Below are positions 53,201-63,236 of a stretch of 64,000 nt of DNA, in pieces (the stretch's first letter is position 1; every line of letters starts with the position of its first letter). The position numbers were made by a program, and so were the translations under genes. This stretch comes from Blattamonas nauphoetae (Eukaryota; Preaxostyla; Oxymonadida): contig JARBJD010000345.1 in assembly GCA_033064195.1 (NCBI GenBank), positions 1 through 64,000 of the forward strand, written 5' to 3'. The notes beneath the pieces are model-generated. The model saw only the letters and a program-made list of their open reading frames with translations, made no database searches and was not told where the DNA came from.

Positions 53201-53578
53201 TGGTATGATTGATGTGGATTCAATCTTCATGGTTGTGTTCGTGACTCGGAACATTTCTTGTCCAATTCTGTCAACTCGCGAAACAAGTCGGCTGCTTTTT
53301 GTTCCCACAAGATGAAGCGGGGAGAGCACGCAAATCGATGCACATGAATAGGAGTGGTCACTCAAAAGCACATATCCTGCATTCTGATTGCTTTGGTGCG
53401 GAATCAAAAGTTCTTCGATGGTTAATTCGACCCTATCATCAATTTGTTCTCCCAAATCGTAGTGATTTGAATAATTGTGTCTGGATGGGTCAATATTGTT
53501 GGCTGAGAGCAGGTTTGTGGCGGTCGTGAGGAAGAGAGTCAGGTATGTGAATGTTCTCATCTTACAGCATCTCATCAT
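47213..53578 (-). CDS. Beta-helix receptor with membrane helix and pseudokinase tail
   Basis: The protein has 2,121 residues in one uninterrupted frame. The signal peptide is MMRCCKMRTFTYLTLFLTT. The ectodomain of about 1,780 residues is beta-helix with GGAIS and GGGVYL turns. Paired-Cys module starts are CGRLEWECKSLE, CGRELLPCSSFN and CGHNSVWCRTLE. A membrane helix (WLIPVIITSSALLLLFFIVL) lies at about residue 1,800, followed by RRRNKQKK. The tail has TLYRRLHSGE, VSTHWIVFDWTNQMYLQI, RWIAPELMDEE, AVFSLGLILWELETGLVPFGELDAANAQRQ and RPTLAEVLKELGE. The catalytic Asp, DFG and ATP-binding Lys are absent. It is a paralogue of the 35.4-44.8 kb gene with the same domain order and about two thirds its length. 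The two genes face each other 3' to 3'. Confidence 0.85.
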   Translation of the reverse strand: MMRCCKMRTFTYLTLFLTTATNLLSANNIDPSRHNYSNHYDLGEQIDDRVELTIEELLIPHQSNQNAGYVLLSDHSYSCASICVLSPLHLVGTKSSRLVSRVDRIGQEMFRVTNTTMKIESTSIIPTKEAISAKNSDIFLDTVTLWMSSPNSLVISLNSHITLSSITFKHRTSHSTIDSLVRNEENSGTVTLASTSINDMILGSSEPLVASSSTLSTQIAWSAFTNISMSTADQTQPPSETSQKTRMIGCETDSVCCVHDGTITRSINTPGSFVFSNNTFAHTDRSNAPTTYTGEKTARIKPTVADVLFDRCAFTNCFSTTEHGGAISSYVVGQTVTITSSSFLSCYVLESHMAGGGVYLNQTTTSISNTKFVSCRGFWGGACAIHPYKYLLSFTNNNCTSCTAECEPTFHTDTSTGTIINTGNRYESNVAKQRACFLAVFSTAEISNNLFTGNTHIQPELTRATLELSVKDPKSLLMHGNKFEGGNFIYSSCNGTIKNDIRFFHYSSSNLDFFATCTNQQLYFPSSSRSNDTLTSSDTSNIIYAGTATQYYSVTASSQSPFVQFSRAASLAISSHSFDFSAKGISFGAFAGHSKVIIDSIKITPNSTALKSDFISLSTASLIVRNITLSSLPVSSFSFIRMAGESSFVVSSSNFSNFVQTSAAGGSFVVMDGSATQHTKLSSCRFSSLRSTGNGGVLLATLTTESTLSVEDCVFSSCSSGGNGGAISVSCAAVVASSSLVVKSTFTSCSCGSEQKGQWVFVEGSTFLTLLKRENWLSTVSSLTTPTDDNLLWGTDNSELEGSKYRSMTLLYYLIPYRNQTITAGPDGRDEDGCGRLEWECKSLEVGASHLSGTGSHKLIVTTSTTLTTPLSFSTNAIEICPNEATASITTGTEGRFAISAFTLTLTSLSFDGQSVERSTSLLEISGSGSIVVSGCSFSSLVKDGDGSIFSSSLNSGNSLTFKDANFSSCLSRVRGGALAVTLNGGSYSMTDPIRFVSCSSTQSEGDWISITSADLVTFLSSSLASLKPLTQTTPYSRLEKKKWFGVDAVTSSEGSLLFYWYPHTSTCESTHIHADGEDHALCGRELLPCSSFNRTLSHPNQNNTFVIDSAVTLNEELTIAADTILTSSTSQQTIATTSAASVTIGQKSLTLLDLSFTGHPRSAPFISLSSACCIVIIDGCSFSSLTLTTAIIEFAAGSLSLTSTKFHQITRSDGNGSVLEVEMVEGMKLEIDAVELSDVTTQNGVANGFFISFTSISDQSKIPAFCLRNLKYSSSSSSNSNGAFVWVEGNNLDEWIAYEDTRFAGSFETGVSYEWLWSVDHATSLNASLLFYLLAGSGGIGVASDGLDLEKCGHNSVWCRTLEHSLTRASKVPTNHLHVMGEVSVGNEVEMGGVTVKGLPVMSSIVLSSSGCLREETGDTVQFESVTVVLKEGGRSSAALVVLFGHMNLSMVEISVLADQTTPLFKSVNSILTLQTITISSSHNVGTLMDCEKGTVSVNSLVSANISFASTPIRLSDLRSATLIQLQVSNTSDLVFLECSNITTLSLQSCSFEGPIIPTQASHNEHESLCEWTTGVITIVDSTVSIKNSDFSHLSQGALFLSNTHTTIHSSVFSSNIGESSQFPSARKNIRCQGGEVVVDSLNGGDGSKDHPSAWISLDSECRFSSQVIEPFAVFFIPTLTSSESPASFNKTSQMYTLTLSGSLLLDCNLRLNVFSLDEKKGENGSIQIPLSPANTMNWTESSFSTQLASSALSSLDSKMEWRCRIVFGDGFKTDSTLLKRSASDERKAQFASVRKWLIPVIITSSALLLLFFIVLIVILVRRRNKQKKENEQLTTKTEMDEQLPAEKLEVEDSFAPTLVNTTANLQKVNPNEFDEGGCSTSHTQQQPMDRDKPVENDGKFEAVNCSDVSEKVFVNWKDTLYRRLHSGENRMIGAERATIAQQLTRGLLNLAQKDPTSLGLRNVSTHWIVFDWTNQMYLQIGEARRGESVAASQTRNTKQDSAGVEGQRWIAPELMDEESNKKHDHGAVFSLGLILWELETGLVPFGELDAANAQRQLGCGGQLPMTKISSLKLVELIEKCLDLDPTGRPTLAEVLKELGEDGLFTTGTILQDDPLGCDF

Positions 53579-54790
53579 TTTCCTGCGCTCCCATACTCTG
53601 CTAAAAGTCTCCTTGACTCCCTTCTATTGTTGATGCGAAGTTTCACCAAAGTGACACATCTTGATGATCAAGGGGGAAGTGATTGTTCTGGACGGCATTC
53701 GAATCAGGACAATGAAGATATCATGTGGATTTTCAGTCTAAAAAAAGAATGTTTCAGGTTTCATTAACACCGTGAGATCGTCAATCGGGGCTGCCAAAGG
53801 ATTGGAGGCATTTGGAGACCGTTGAACTTCGTGAGTCAAATTTCTGCTCATACGTTCCCAAAGTCCGGATTTGAAGGTTTTGTTCGTGTTCTGCGAACAA
53901 TTTACCGCAAGTACCGTTGTTTGAAGTCTCATAGTCAAACTTTTGAGAAGTGTCTCTCGAGATTGTACGAACCCATTGAATCGCGTTTCTCACCTGTATC
54001 TTCGAGAAGATCAAGCACAACAACGAGCCCAAGAACCTAAGTTGATCATATTGTCATTCTCTATTCATCTCTCGCTTATTGTTCGAGAAGCAAAGAAACA
54101 TGGAGAACCTGAATCATTGTCAATTCACCACCCCATCTCGTCGCGATAGACCACTACGAATCGAAGTTGTTGTTTATTCGGAGGATACCAGCAAAATGAG
54201 ACAGAAATATGGAATGACATCCACGGTGGACGAAATAAGGATTGGAACAAAGGAGCATCTGCTGGATGAGGCGCTGTGAGTCGAAGTTGCTGATGAACCG
54301 AAGCGAATCGAAGAAAGACGGGTGACGTAGAATGGAGCGAAGAATGAAGCGACAGTGAAACTGAATGGAAGAGGGCTGATTGATGGAACTTGCTGACTGA
54401 ATCTGGATGGTGTGTTGTAACGACTGAGATCTTCAACGAGACTGAGGGATGATGGGAACTGGTGTTGAAAGTGTGAATGAGCCTCTCTCTTTCTCTCTCT
54501 TCAAGTGGGATCGTTGACCGTTCTCGCCTGTTCGTTTTTCAAATGCTCGGCGACTGCGGATGGTCAGTCACAAGGCAGGGCGATTCGATTTATGTGAAAC
54601 TCGGCGTTCTCGTTCTGTTTCAGAAACTACAGATTCGATTCGTGCTTGTCAAGTTGTGCGAATCCACGATGACTTCGCACTATCCTCAAAAACACACCAG
54701 ATTGAGTCGTGACCAATAGAAGGAAGAGGAGATCACGTCTCATACCTTTCTTTTGCCATTTCATTCCTTGTTCGTTTCATTTCGCTCGCC
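53579..54790. other. Upstream of receptor gene; no gene recognised
   Basis: Short frames in several registers show no conserved motif. A promoter for the 47.2-53.6 kb gene should lie at the left edge but is not identifiable. Confidence 0.4.
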
Positions 54791-54799
54791 CATTTCAGA

Positions 54800-55426
54800 A
54801 AATTGGTTTCGATTGCATCTTCTTTTGAGACCTTATCAATCGCAGAAAGTCAGTCTTCCACTAATAAATATCAGATTATGTCACATTCTCATCAAATATC
54901 TCACAAATTCAGCTCTCTCGTCGAATATTGGTTCGCAAGAAAAGGAAGTCCATTCTTTTATCCTGATCTCCAACAAGTAAACTAGTGATCAAACCAAACA
55001 CCATATCATCGGTGTTGACAACTCATTTCACACATTTTTTCGGACAATACACTCCTCAAACCAATCCGGTCAAAATCAGGCGATTTCTATCTTCAATCTC
55101 ATCCAAAGGACATGGTCAATCAAACAATCGCACAAATCTTATCTGTTTTCAGGAATCGTCTCCCAACCTATGCCATTCTGAGTCAATCACAAAAGAAACA
55201 GACTCCAATCGACAGTTCACTGCGATTCGCATTTAGACGGAACCAGACATATTTATCCAACTTGGTCGTGTTTGATCCCTTTTTATCAACATTTTCAGAC
55301 ATGACAATAGTCAGTCGCCATTCAGTTCCCGTGTTTGCTTCGAACCAACTTCTGAAGTCGACCATATCCTTTGCGAGAATAAAATCGGGACGTTATATCA
55401 CTAAAAACAAGAACAGAGTCGAATAA
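54800..55426 (+). pseudogene. Unrecognised coding remnant
   Basis: Two stretches read as protein. One at 54,800-54,985 includes HKFSSLVEYWFARKGSPFFY. The other, at about 55,030-55,426, includes DMVNQTIAQILSVFRNRLPT and ends KSGRYITKNKNRVE; its 104-codon frame from 55,112 is the clearest. The parts lie in different frames, and no canonical intron joins them cleanly. Basic residues and the short form would suit a mobile-element or nucleic-acid-binding protein, but nothing is recognised. Confidence 0.3.
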
Positions 55427-55876
55427 GATTCTTTTGAATGACACACGAGACATTGGGAAGTCATTTTCTGCGATCTGATCACAATGTCGGATATCACCGT
55501 GTTTTGGTTGTTTGTCCTTCAAGCTCCAGTTTCAGCATCAAAACATTCACTGTCTGATAATTTCCAGTTCAACAAAACAGAAACCTCACATGTTCGTAGA
55601 TAATGACGACAGAAGAAAGTTGTGACCGTTTATCACTATAGAGCTCGTTAGAAGAGAAATTTAGATGCGTAGTATGATCTCACTTCTTATTTGGTTTTGT
55701 TGTCTGATTTATTTCAAAAAATTCGAAAGTGTGTAGTCATCGTGGATTCGCACAGTTGTTGCGTTCGCTCGCTCTCCTGTTTCACCCCTTCACATCTGGA
55801 AGTGACCAGAACGATCTTTTTGATATCAGAATCTTCATTCACAATCACTACAGCAGCGACTCAGTGACTGAGTGGA
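55427..55876. other. No gene recognised
   Basis: AT-rich, with stops in all frames. Nothing seen. Confidence 0.45.
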
Positions 55877-58800
55877 TTGTGTGTTGAGAGATGTGTGGGA
55901 GGGTGCTTTTCAGACTTTGGAGTGGATTCATCTGAGCTCTCTCAACTGATAACAATCGATTCCTGGTCGAACACAAGCGCAAGCCCTCGAACTGCTCTGA
56001 AAAAGAGAGGGGAGTTGACACTCTGGCCAAGCGTTCAAATGGTTGTGGATGGGAACGAAGGAGTGGATGAGGCGTTCTGTTTGTTGAGCACGAAGAAACA
56101 CCGAACACCTCGCAATATCGTCACTCGATTGGGATCCAATCTGAAACGAACGATCCTCGTGCGAAAAGGAAAGACCACTGAAGCCGAGATTGTGCTGGTC
56201 GATACTCACATTTCACCAATCTTTTTGTCCATAACAGATAGTGTAGACATGTTATGAGTGGGATGGGACGGAAGAAAGTGGGATTTTGCTTGGGATTTCT
56301 GCCCATATTTTTGTAAAGCTTCAACGAAACCCCAATTGTCAATATTTCTCACTTTATCAATGAATTAACTCACAACAAATCAAATATATCAGCGATTTGA
56401 CTGAAAAGTATTGTGATCCCATGATCGAACCCAACAAATGGTCAACGGCTTCCTGGATTCTCATTCGAGTCTCGCTCGGATTGATCATCTCACTCTCTTC
56501 AACGGTGGAGCTCTCTCTGAGAAGGGCGAGGACAGATTGGATTCGCGTTCAACACGCTGGACAGCGGGACGGCGATCTTCATCGAAACAGAAGGTTGTGT
56601 CTTCGAGACTCCGCTGGAACCGCAACCAAAAGTCCTGTCTGCTGAGACAGAGTGTGCAGATGTGATGTGCACAACGATGAACATTGTGTTGCGAGGACAA
56701 GCGTTTCTTTCCGATCGGACAAATATTCTCGTTCTGGATGGAATCACTGAGCCAATCCCGTTCATGTGTGAAACGCAAACATCAGCAACAATCAGCTCAC
56801 TTCGGATCGGAGCAGGATTCGATCTGACACACTCCACGACGTACCCACTCATCTCCATCATAGAAGACGCAGTCACAGATCCCCACCAGATTCTGTGTGA
56901 TGGGGTGACGTTCACAACACCCTCGGCACCTCGTCTCCCAACGGTGTATGTCTCATCGTGGAATGGAGACGATGGATGGAATTGTGGCGAAGAGCCTGAT
57001 CCATGCAGATCGATGGAACGTGCATTGACCAGGCTCAGCAACGGAAAATCGACGCTCCTGCTTCAGGGGACCTTCAATCACGTGTCAGTGTGGGAAATCT
57101 CGTTCTCGTCTTTCGTGATTTCCCACAACCGAGTATTGAATGATGTGGGAAGCGCAGTGACTCACTCGACAGTTCGAGTTGGGAAAGAAGGAAGGCTCGT
57201 TGTGGATGGAGCGACAGAGACAAGATTGGAAAGCCTCTAGTTCGTTCTTCATCCTTTGCCAACTGTTGCGGTGTACGCTGAGATCAAAACAGGCCTGCCG
57301 ACTATCATGAACTGTCTGGTGAGTAGAGATGTGTCGACATCGTCGTCTCTCTCAGCGAGACACTCTTCCTTCGTCCGAACTCGGAATGCAATGGATTTGG
57401 TGCGCCTGACGACAACACAACTCGAGCATCATTCTGTGACGACATTTTTGGCTGAGCAGAGTGTCGGATCAACGCGGATCTTGAAATGGAAAGCAGAATC
57501 AGTCCACACGCAATCGACAGCAGGCTCAGCTGTGTTCTTCACACTCTCCAACACATCGTCACACGATTTATCGGCTTCGTCGTTCACATCCTGCTCATCG
57601 TCGAACGCGAACTGTGTAGGCGGCGGTGTGTCGTTCTCGCTGTCTGAATTAGCGTCTCTTGTGATCCAGTTCTGTTCGTTTGTGAGCTGCAGTGCTGGCG
57701 ATGGAGGGAGGGGAGGGGGAATTGGATTGTCATTCTCATCGGACAGCTCCAACGACTACCTTCTGGACACGCTGACATTTTCTCACAACACCGAAGTGTT
57801 TGGACGAGATCTCATTCTGGTTGCTGAATCGCTGGAGAAGACTGTGACGATTGATCATTTCCTGTTCAATCTGCATCCACCTGGATTTGATCGCTCGAAT
57901 GCGTTGTTTGGATCGGACAGCGTGGTTTACGTGGAAGAGACCGACTTGTTTCCGTTTCTGTTCCCGAACAATCGGTTCAAGAACGTGTTCATTGATTCCT
58001 TGGTTGCAACAGGCGAAGCATCGGATAGTGCGGAGTGCGGGCGAGAATATCACCCCTGCCAGTCCCTTCGCGATTCGATGTACCATCTATTGAATGTAGA
58101 CAGTGATGAGGAAGTGTCGCAGTGTGTACTTGAGCGAAGTCTTGTTTTAATGGGCGATCTCGTGCTTGGAGAGGATGGTGATGTGGAGTTGTGTGGATAC
58201 GTGACAGTTGGGCAAGTTCGATTTGATAGGAGCTGAAGCATCGGATTCAGATTGACCTTTGGACTGAGTGAGGTTGTGTCTCCACAGACGGTGCTGATGA
58301 AATATCTGGAGTCCGTGCTCCCTCTCTTCTCGACACACCCTCAGCCGATCATTGCAGTGTAGTCCGTGAGTCTGTCTCTGATTGAGTGTGTTGTGAAGCC
58401 GATCGATTCACAACAAGCTGATTGTTCAACTCTGTCCTTCCACACATCTCTCACATCGATGACGGAGAGTGTTCGTCTGAGTGTGTCTCGTCTTGTTGCT
58501 CAGAACCTGCTCCTCTCCCAACCAATCATCTCCATCCGATCCACTGCAGATCTCCCACCTCTCATGGATTCTCTGTCCACTGGCCATTCGAGCATGCTCA
58601 CTCTAAACCTCCCCTACTCCCTCTCGCCCTCTCTTTTCTTCGAATCCTCCATCTTTGAAAGTGTCTTACTTCAGATTGATGCGACACACGATGATCCCAT
58701 CGAGACGGGAAGCGTGTTGTTCGCCGATCATTCTTTTCCGCTGAGCAAGCTGTTGATTCGTGACTGCTCATTCTCGACGTGTTCCGCTGTCATCGTTTGA

Positions 58801-59167
58801 GTGATACCGCTCGCATCTCTCTCTGACCGAATCGTCTTTCGTGAATTGTTCGTTCGAATTCGATCCAGATTGCATTGTTCCTCCCTCCTTTTCTCTCCTC
58901 GCTGTCACATCCCACGCTCTTGCTGTTCGATTCTTTCTCTCGCTAAATATCTCCCAGTTGTCCTCATCTCTCTCGGCAGCAAACATCGACTCTCCCCAGT
59001 TGGCCAAGATTCGGTCTTCCAACCTTGCCAACCCTTCCTTCCTGTACGACGACACACTGAGCCAGTCCTCGCTTGCAAGCGGACTGGAACTCATTAGGGT
59101 GCGAGTGTGTGGCGGTGCATGGCCTGCTCATCGGAACTTGCTGTTTGTGAATTGCATGTCATCTTGA
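55877..59167 (+). pseudogene. Shattered beta-helix/Ig-like receptor gene
   Basis: Pieces in several frames keep the order of the receptor family. An Ig-like part at about 56.65-56.92 kb ends GVTFTTPSAP. It is followed by a beta-helix entry motif, WNCGEEPDPCRSMERALTRL, near 56.98 kb. Beta-helix with GGGVSFSLSE and GGGIGLSFSS lies at 57.6-57.75 kb, a second entry motif ECGREYHPCQSLRDSMYHLL at 58.03 kb, and more beta-helix to about 59.17 kb. Breaks include stops at 57,238-57,240, 58,234-58,236 and 58,798-58,800, plus a disrupted stretch at 56.24-56.43 kb. No membrane helix or kinase tail remains. It is the most decayed copy in the window. Confidence 0.65.
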
Positions 59168-60098
59168 AGAGACGAGAGCTGACACACAAAAAATGAAAAC
59201 AGACAGAAGAAGATATCTTTGAATGACTGCAGACCGCCGACGAGAAGGATGATACCATGTGATATTTGCATCATGTTTACGAAAAGATCTTCATTGTGAG
59301 GTGGTGGTACAACACTCTGTTCGCTTTCTCCGCTCACTGTCTATACAACCATCGTGTCTCCTCTGATCCACTGCACACCGTTGAGGTCCTAGTGAAGGAG
59401 AAGCTGATCCACTTCTTATCATACAAGCTTCCATCTGAATCCGTGTTCTATTTGGAAAGGAATAAATTGGATTGTTGAATGGAGACGCATCCCGTTCGGT
59501 CTTTCTGTCATTTAAACGTTCGTACTGTCGCATCTTCGGTGGTTGTCATCTGCTATTCTCATTCACTCTTCTCCCTCCACCTTCTTTCATCTTGTTCAAG
59601 TTTCATTCTGAGACATTCCTTCCTTTTTTTGGAATTTCCGACACATCGAGATACACTGGAGAGAAATTAAAAGTCACACGAGGAGAATGCCATTGCCAAG
59701 TGACAAAACTGGGAAATTCAATTGTTCGACGCTTCCGAGTTAAAACTGCAAAATCTTATGACTATTATAGAGAAAACTTAGAGAAAACTATCCATCCGTG
59801 CATATTCTTGGAGTCATCAAACAGTAAATGTCACCGTTCTAAAACGAATGAATGTTCGGGATGAAATGGGGAGATCTCCCAGTCCCATCCCGTGGGATTT
59901 TGGGGACTGTTGGGTTTCGTCGATTCACCGCCATAATATCAATGAACCAATTGACAACAGCAGGAAAAATGAGGTTTTCGCAACTGGGATTTTCTGGGAT
60001 TTTTGTGTGGAGATAAGGGTTGATCAAGGAGAATTGGTACCAGACCGTAAATCCATTTCGTTTATTGGAAAATCACGCGTACTGTATCTCACCTCAAG
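59168..60098. other. No gene; GGGATTTT-rich stretch
   Basis: No convincing gene. G-rich repeats such as TGGGATTTT occur near 59,897 and 59,983. Similar ones occur beyond the hAT-like element near 61,867 and in the decayed receptor gene near 56,280. They may be parts of an older dispersed repeat. Confidence 0.35.
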
Positions 60099-60106
60099 TG
60101 AATTTC
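60099..60106 (+). repeat. 8-bp target-site duplication, left copy
   Basis: TGAATTTC, identical to 61,801-61,808. Confidence 0.8.
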
Positions 60107-61800
60107 TAGGCTTGTCTGACCGGCCAAAAGTGCCGGTCAGTGTCAGTCACGTTTTTTTCTAAGGGTCGGATCTCACTGTATCATCAACTACATGATCTTC
60201 ATTTGAAATAAGCAAGATTGTAGATGGTAATCTCTTTACTTGCGGACCGGAGTTGTATGAATGCCTCTTTTCAATTATTTGTGTGAAACATCTCTCTCTC
60301 TTGATCCTTGTGCATTTTGGGATCATCATCGCATCATTTTGTTCTTATCTGCATTGGTAGTGTGTTTTGTTTCGTTCGTGATATCTTTTTTCTGCCCTAT
60401 TCTCAATTTTCTTCAGAATAGAGTCCACCACACAATTCTTCTCTTTTCTGACGACATACAAAACTCAGAGCAACCAGATCATTCACTATGCTGATTTCAG
60501 CCCGTTCAATACACCCGAAACGTCCTCTGTCTCCCCTTCGCCAAAACTACTCGCCATTCTTCACCCCAACTTTCCGAAATCCACACACACCTGGGAAATA
60601 GTCTACACTGGTTATTTGGTACGCAGATATTCCTAACGAACCGAAGCATTATCTCAACTTCCTCCCGCTGCCGTTTCTGGACGTCGCACCGAAAAGCATG
60701 GATGTGGACGATCACGTCTATTTCCAGTCTCCTTTGAACACCAACTCTCCTCAAGTTGATTCAGAGATGTCAGTTGACCACCAATTCCTTTTCGATATGT
60801 CGTCGCAAGATTCTCTCCATGAAGCATCGTTATTTTCCAGTCTGTCTGATCTTGCTCTGGCGCAGACTGGAATCGCCTGATCCGATTGTCACCTTCTAGA
60901 GCGAGATTCTGTCTTTGCTGTCGAAGCGGTCGGCCTCTTGTTGTAGAGTCTGCTGCTGTTTCTCACATCGAACACTTCGAAGTCTGTGAACCTCCACCAG
61001 TTTGGAGCAGACAAGGCCACTCCTCTCCACAAGCTTCACGAATCACCCTTGTCCTCTTTTCCATCCTCTGCCTTCTGATTCGATGCGACACCTACACTGA
61101 TGCAAAAGAATCAGTCACTCTCGTTCTCCATCACTGCATCAAACACAGCACCCATCCAGCGAGTTGTGATCAACTTTCTTGAACGATCTCATCACAAGTC
61201 CATCCCGCTGTTCCTCTTCTCGTCATTGTCAACCCTTCACGATCAAAATCAATTCTGATTCAACAGTGAGCTCAACATTGGTGGCCTTATACGAAGGTGT
61301 TGTCATCCAGATTGGAGGAATCCTCTCGTTCCGTACATCCATGAGGAAGGCGAACGCTCTTTGCACTTTCAATTCTTCAGGAGGAGTTGTTTTCGTTTTT
61401 ATGATAAAACCCTCTCTCATTTCTTTCAAAGATTTTCAAGAATGTACATATCGTGAAATGGTGAAAAGGTGATCATTGTTGGTTGGAGACATCATGATGA
61501 AAGACAGATTTTGTCACTTCTCTTGTGTTTCAACTTGAATTCGGATCACGGATGGGTATGATCGGCATAAGTTGATGAAAATGGACATGATACAGCTTCA
61601 GGGACAGAAAAAGGATGTACAAAAGTCGAATCCAGAAGAAAAGACTCGGAAAAATTAGAAATGGAGTTTCGATCCATTGGAAGGTCTTCACTTTCGGAGA
61701 AATGGTAACTCTCGATTATGGGTACCAAAATTTCTCCGGTCAGTGACGGTCAGTACGTTTTGATGAAAACTGACCGGTCAGTGCCGGTCAGACAAGCCTA
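60107..61800. mobile_element. hAT-like non-autonomous DNA transposon, 1,694 bp
   Basis: The ends are inverted TAGGCTTGTCTGACCGGC (18 identical bases), flanked by identical 8-bp duplications. Just inside each end is a perfect hairpin: CTGACCGGC/GCCGGTCAG at 60,117-60,141 and CTGACCGG/CCGGTCAG at 61,769-61,790. An 8-bp duplication and a TAGG start suit the hAT superfamily. No transposase-sized frame exists. The middle carries a piece of host-like coding sequence at about 60.63-60.88 kb, perhaps captured. Confidence 0.75.
60630..60880 (+). pseudogene. Host-like coding fragment inside the hAT-like element
   Basis: A plus-strand frame reads IPNEPKHYLNFLPLPFLDVA, then MDVDDHVYFQSPLNTNSPQV, then SSLSDLALAQTGIA and a stop at 60,880. 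It is acidic and Ser-rich, unlike the AT-rich element ends. It may be the end of a captured host gene or a small element gene. No family is recognised. Confidence 0.35.
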
Positions 61801-61808
61801 TGAATTTC
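61801..61808 (+). repeat. 8-bp target-site duplication, right copy
   Basis: TGAATTTC directly follows the right inverted end CAAGCCTA. Confidence 0.8.
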
Positions 61809-62237
61809 AAGTCAAATCATGTTCAAAGGAGAATAAAACTGAAATGTCAGAAAAACAAATCATGGATGGGATTTTTGTGGGATTTCCAGGAAAAAAGTGG
61901 GATTCGTGTGGGAGATGGGTGGGATCGTAACATGTCTAAGATAGTGTTACTTCCTCTTCACTATCAACACTCATCAAATGGTTCATCATTCGAGAAATGT
62001 GTCGATCCACCCAACCGCATTTCTTTCTTATCGGAGTCGACTTGAATTGAAAGATCTCACTCTTCGTGGTTAAGATCAGACTTGGGAACAATCTCTTTCG
62101 TCTTATTCACAAAGGAAATCGATCAGAAACACTGTTTCTAACGAAATCTCAAAGCAAACCGAAGCGATCACGACAGGAACACTCAAAACGACTCGACTCT
62201 CTGAATATCAACTCACACTCAACAAATAGAAGATAAT
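61809..62237. other. Intergenic, no gene recognised
   Basis: Includes GTGGGATTT-type repeats near 61,867-61,925. Nothing else seen. Confidence 0.4.
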
Positions 62238-62763
62238 ATGCATTATTTTCCAAAGAAATCTCGGAAAACAAAGCTTCCTGAATGTGCCGAGGATGTTCTT
62301 GTCAATCGTCACAGATATCCCTTGCTTGTGTGGTATGATCCTGAACCATCAAAAAATACTGATGATTCTCTGCTGCAGTTCGAGACTATGAAAACATTAT
62401 CATCATTTGTAGCTTCTAAATGTAAATCCGGAGAGGAGATTGAGTGGCAGGTCTGCATTCCATTTGTTCTCATTTCTGATTGGTTGCCATGGATTCTTCA
62501 CTGTTTATTCTGAATTATTTCAGAATGTGATGGAATGGTTCGTGTGTGCTGTGCTTGGACTTGAATCGAAAGCGACATGGCACAATGATTCGTTTTGGTT
62601 GGATTGGGATGATGTTTTTATGGATGAATTTGGAATAGCTCGGATTAGTTTGTTTCTTCCTCTTGACTTTTTTCGAATTCAGATCTATTCCACTCATCTA
62701 CATGTTCATCACCTCCGCCTTCCCCACAATCCTTCTCCGATGGAATTTCCCGTCTCTCGCTGA
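62238..62763 (+). CDS. Small two-exon gene, unknown function
   Basis: Exons are 62,238-62,450 and 62,524-62,763, giving 150 residues. The 73-base intron GTCTGCATTCC...TTATTTCAG removes in-frame stops and joins EIEWQ to NVMEWFVCAVLGLESKA in phase 0. The N-terminus is basic (MHYFPKKSRKTKLPECAED). The middle is Trp/Asp-rich (FWLDWDDVFMDEFG). No signal peptide or known motif is present. The last 26 residues may be read beyond a further splice site. Confidence 0.5.
62451..62523 (+). other. Intron of the 62.2 kb gene, 73 bases
   Basis: CAG/GTCTGC donor and TTATTTCAG acceptor; phase 0. Confidence 0.55.
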
Positions 62764-62874
62764 TCTTTCTCGATTTTATTCGTCAACTCACCGTATCAAA
62801 CTGCCTCCCCAAGTGTTTTGATCACCAGCAACATCACAACGTGATTTCATCAACCATTCACCGTCTTGTCACTT

Positions 62875-63236
62875 ATCGGGGGTGGCAGAAAGACTTTCCG
62901 GAGGTACCATGCCGTGTGGATCGCGATGTATCTTCTAATCTCCTCCACTTCACTTTTTCCATTCTGTATTCCTCCAATTTTAGAAAAGAGTTGGGAAATG
63001 GATCATATTGAGAAATATGTGTCCAATTTTTCCTTGAGATGAGAATGACATATGATACCGAGAGAGATCCCACTCACGATCACCTCATTCCCGACTTCTC
63101 AAAAACACTTGTTTTTCTCTGTTTTCAAAAATTGAAGGTTTAAGAATGGAAAAAGTGAAGTGGAGGAGATTAGAAGATACATCGCGATCCACACGGCATG
63201 GTACCTCCGGAAAGTCTTTCTGCCACCCGCGATATC
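62875..63236. repeat. Inverted repeat, about 90-bp arms
   Basis: The stretch 62,881-62,966 is the reverse complement of 63,145-63,230, identical by eye over about 86 bp and extending a few bases with one mismatch (TATCG(G/C)GGGTGGC). The spacer is about 180 bp. The right arm contains the first codons of the gene at 63,146, so the left arm carries the same start (MEKVKWRRLEDTS) pointing the other way. Confidence 0.75.

Noticed and set aside
56240-56430. A further transposon in the 55.9 kb relic (GGGATGGGAC and TGGGATTTT repeats)
   Set aside because: No inverted ends or target duplication could be found; only short G-rich similarity to 59.9 and 61.9 kb.
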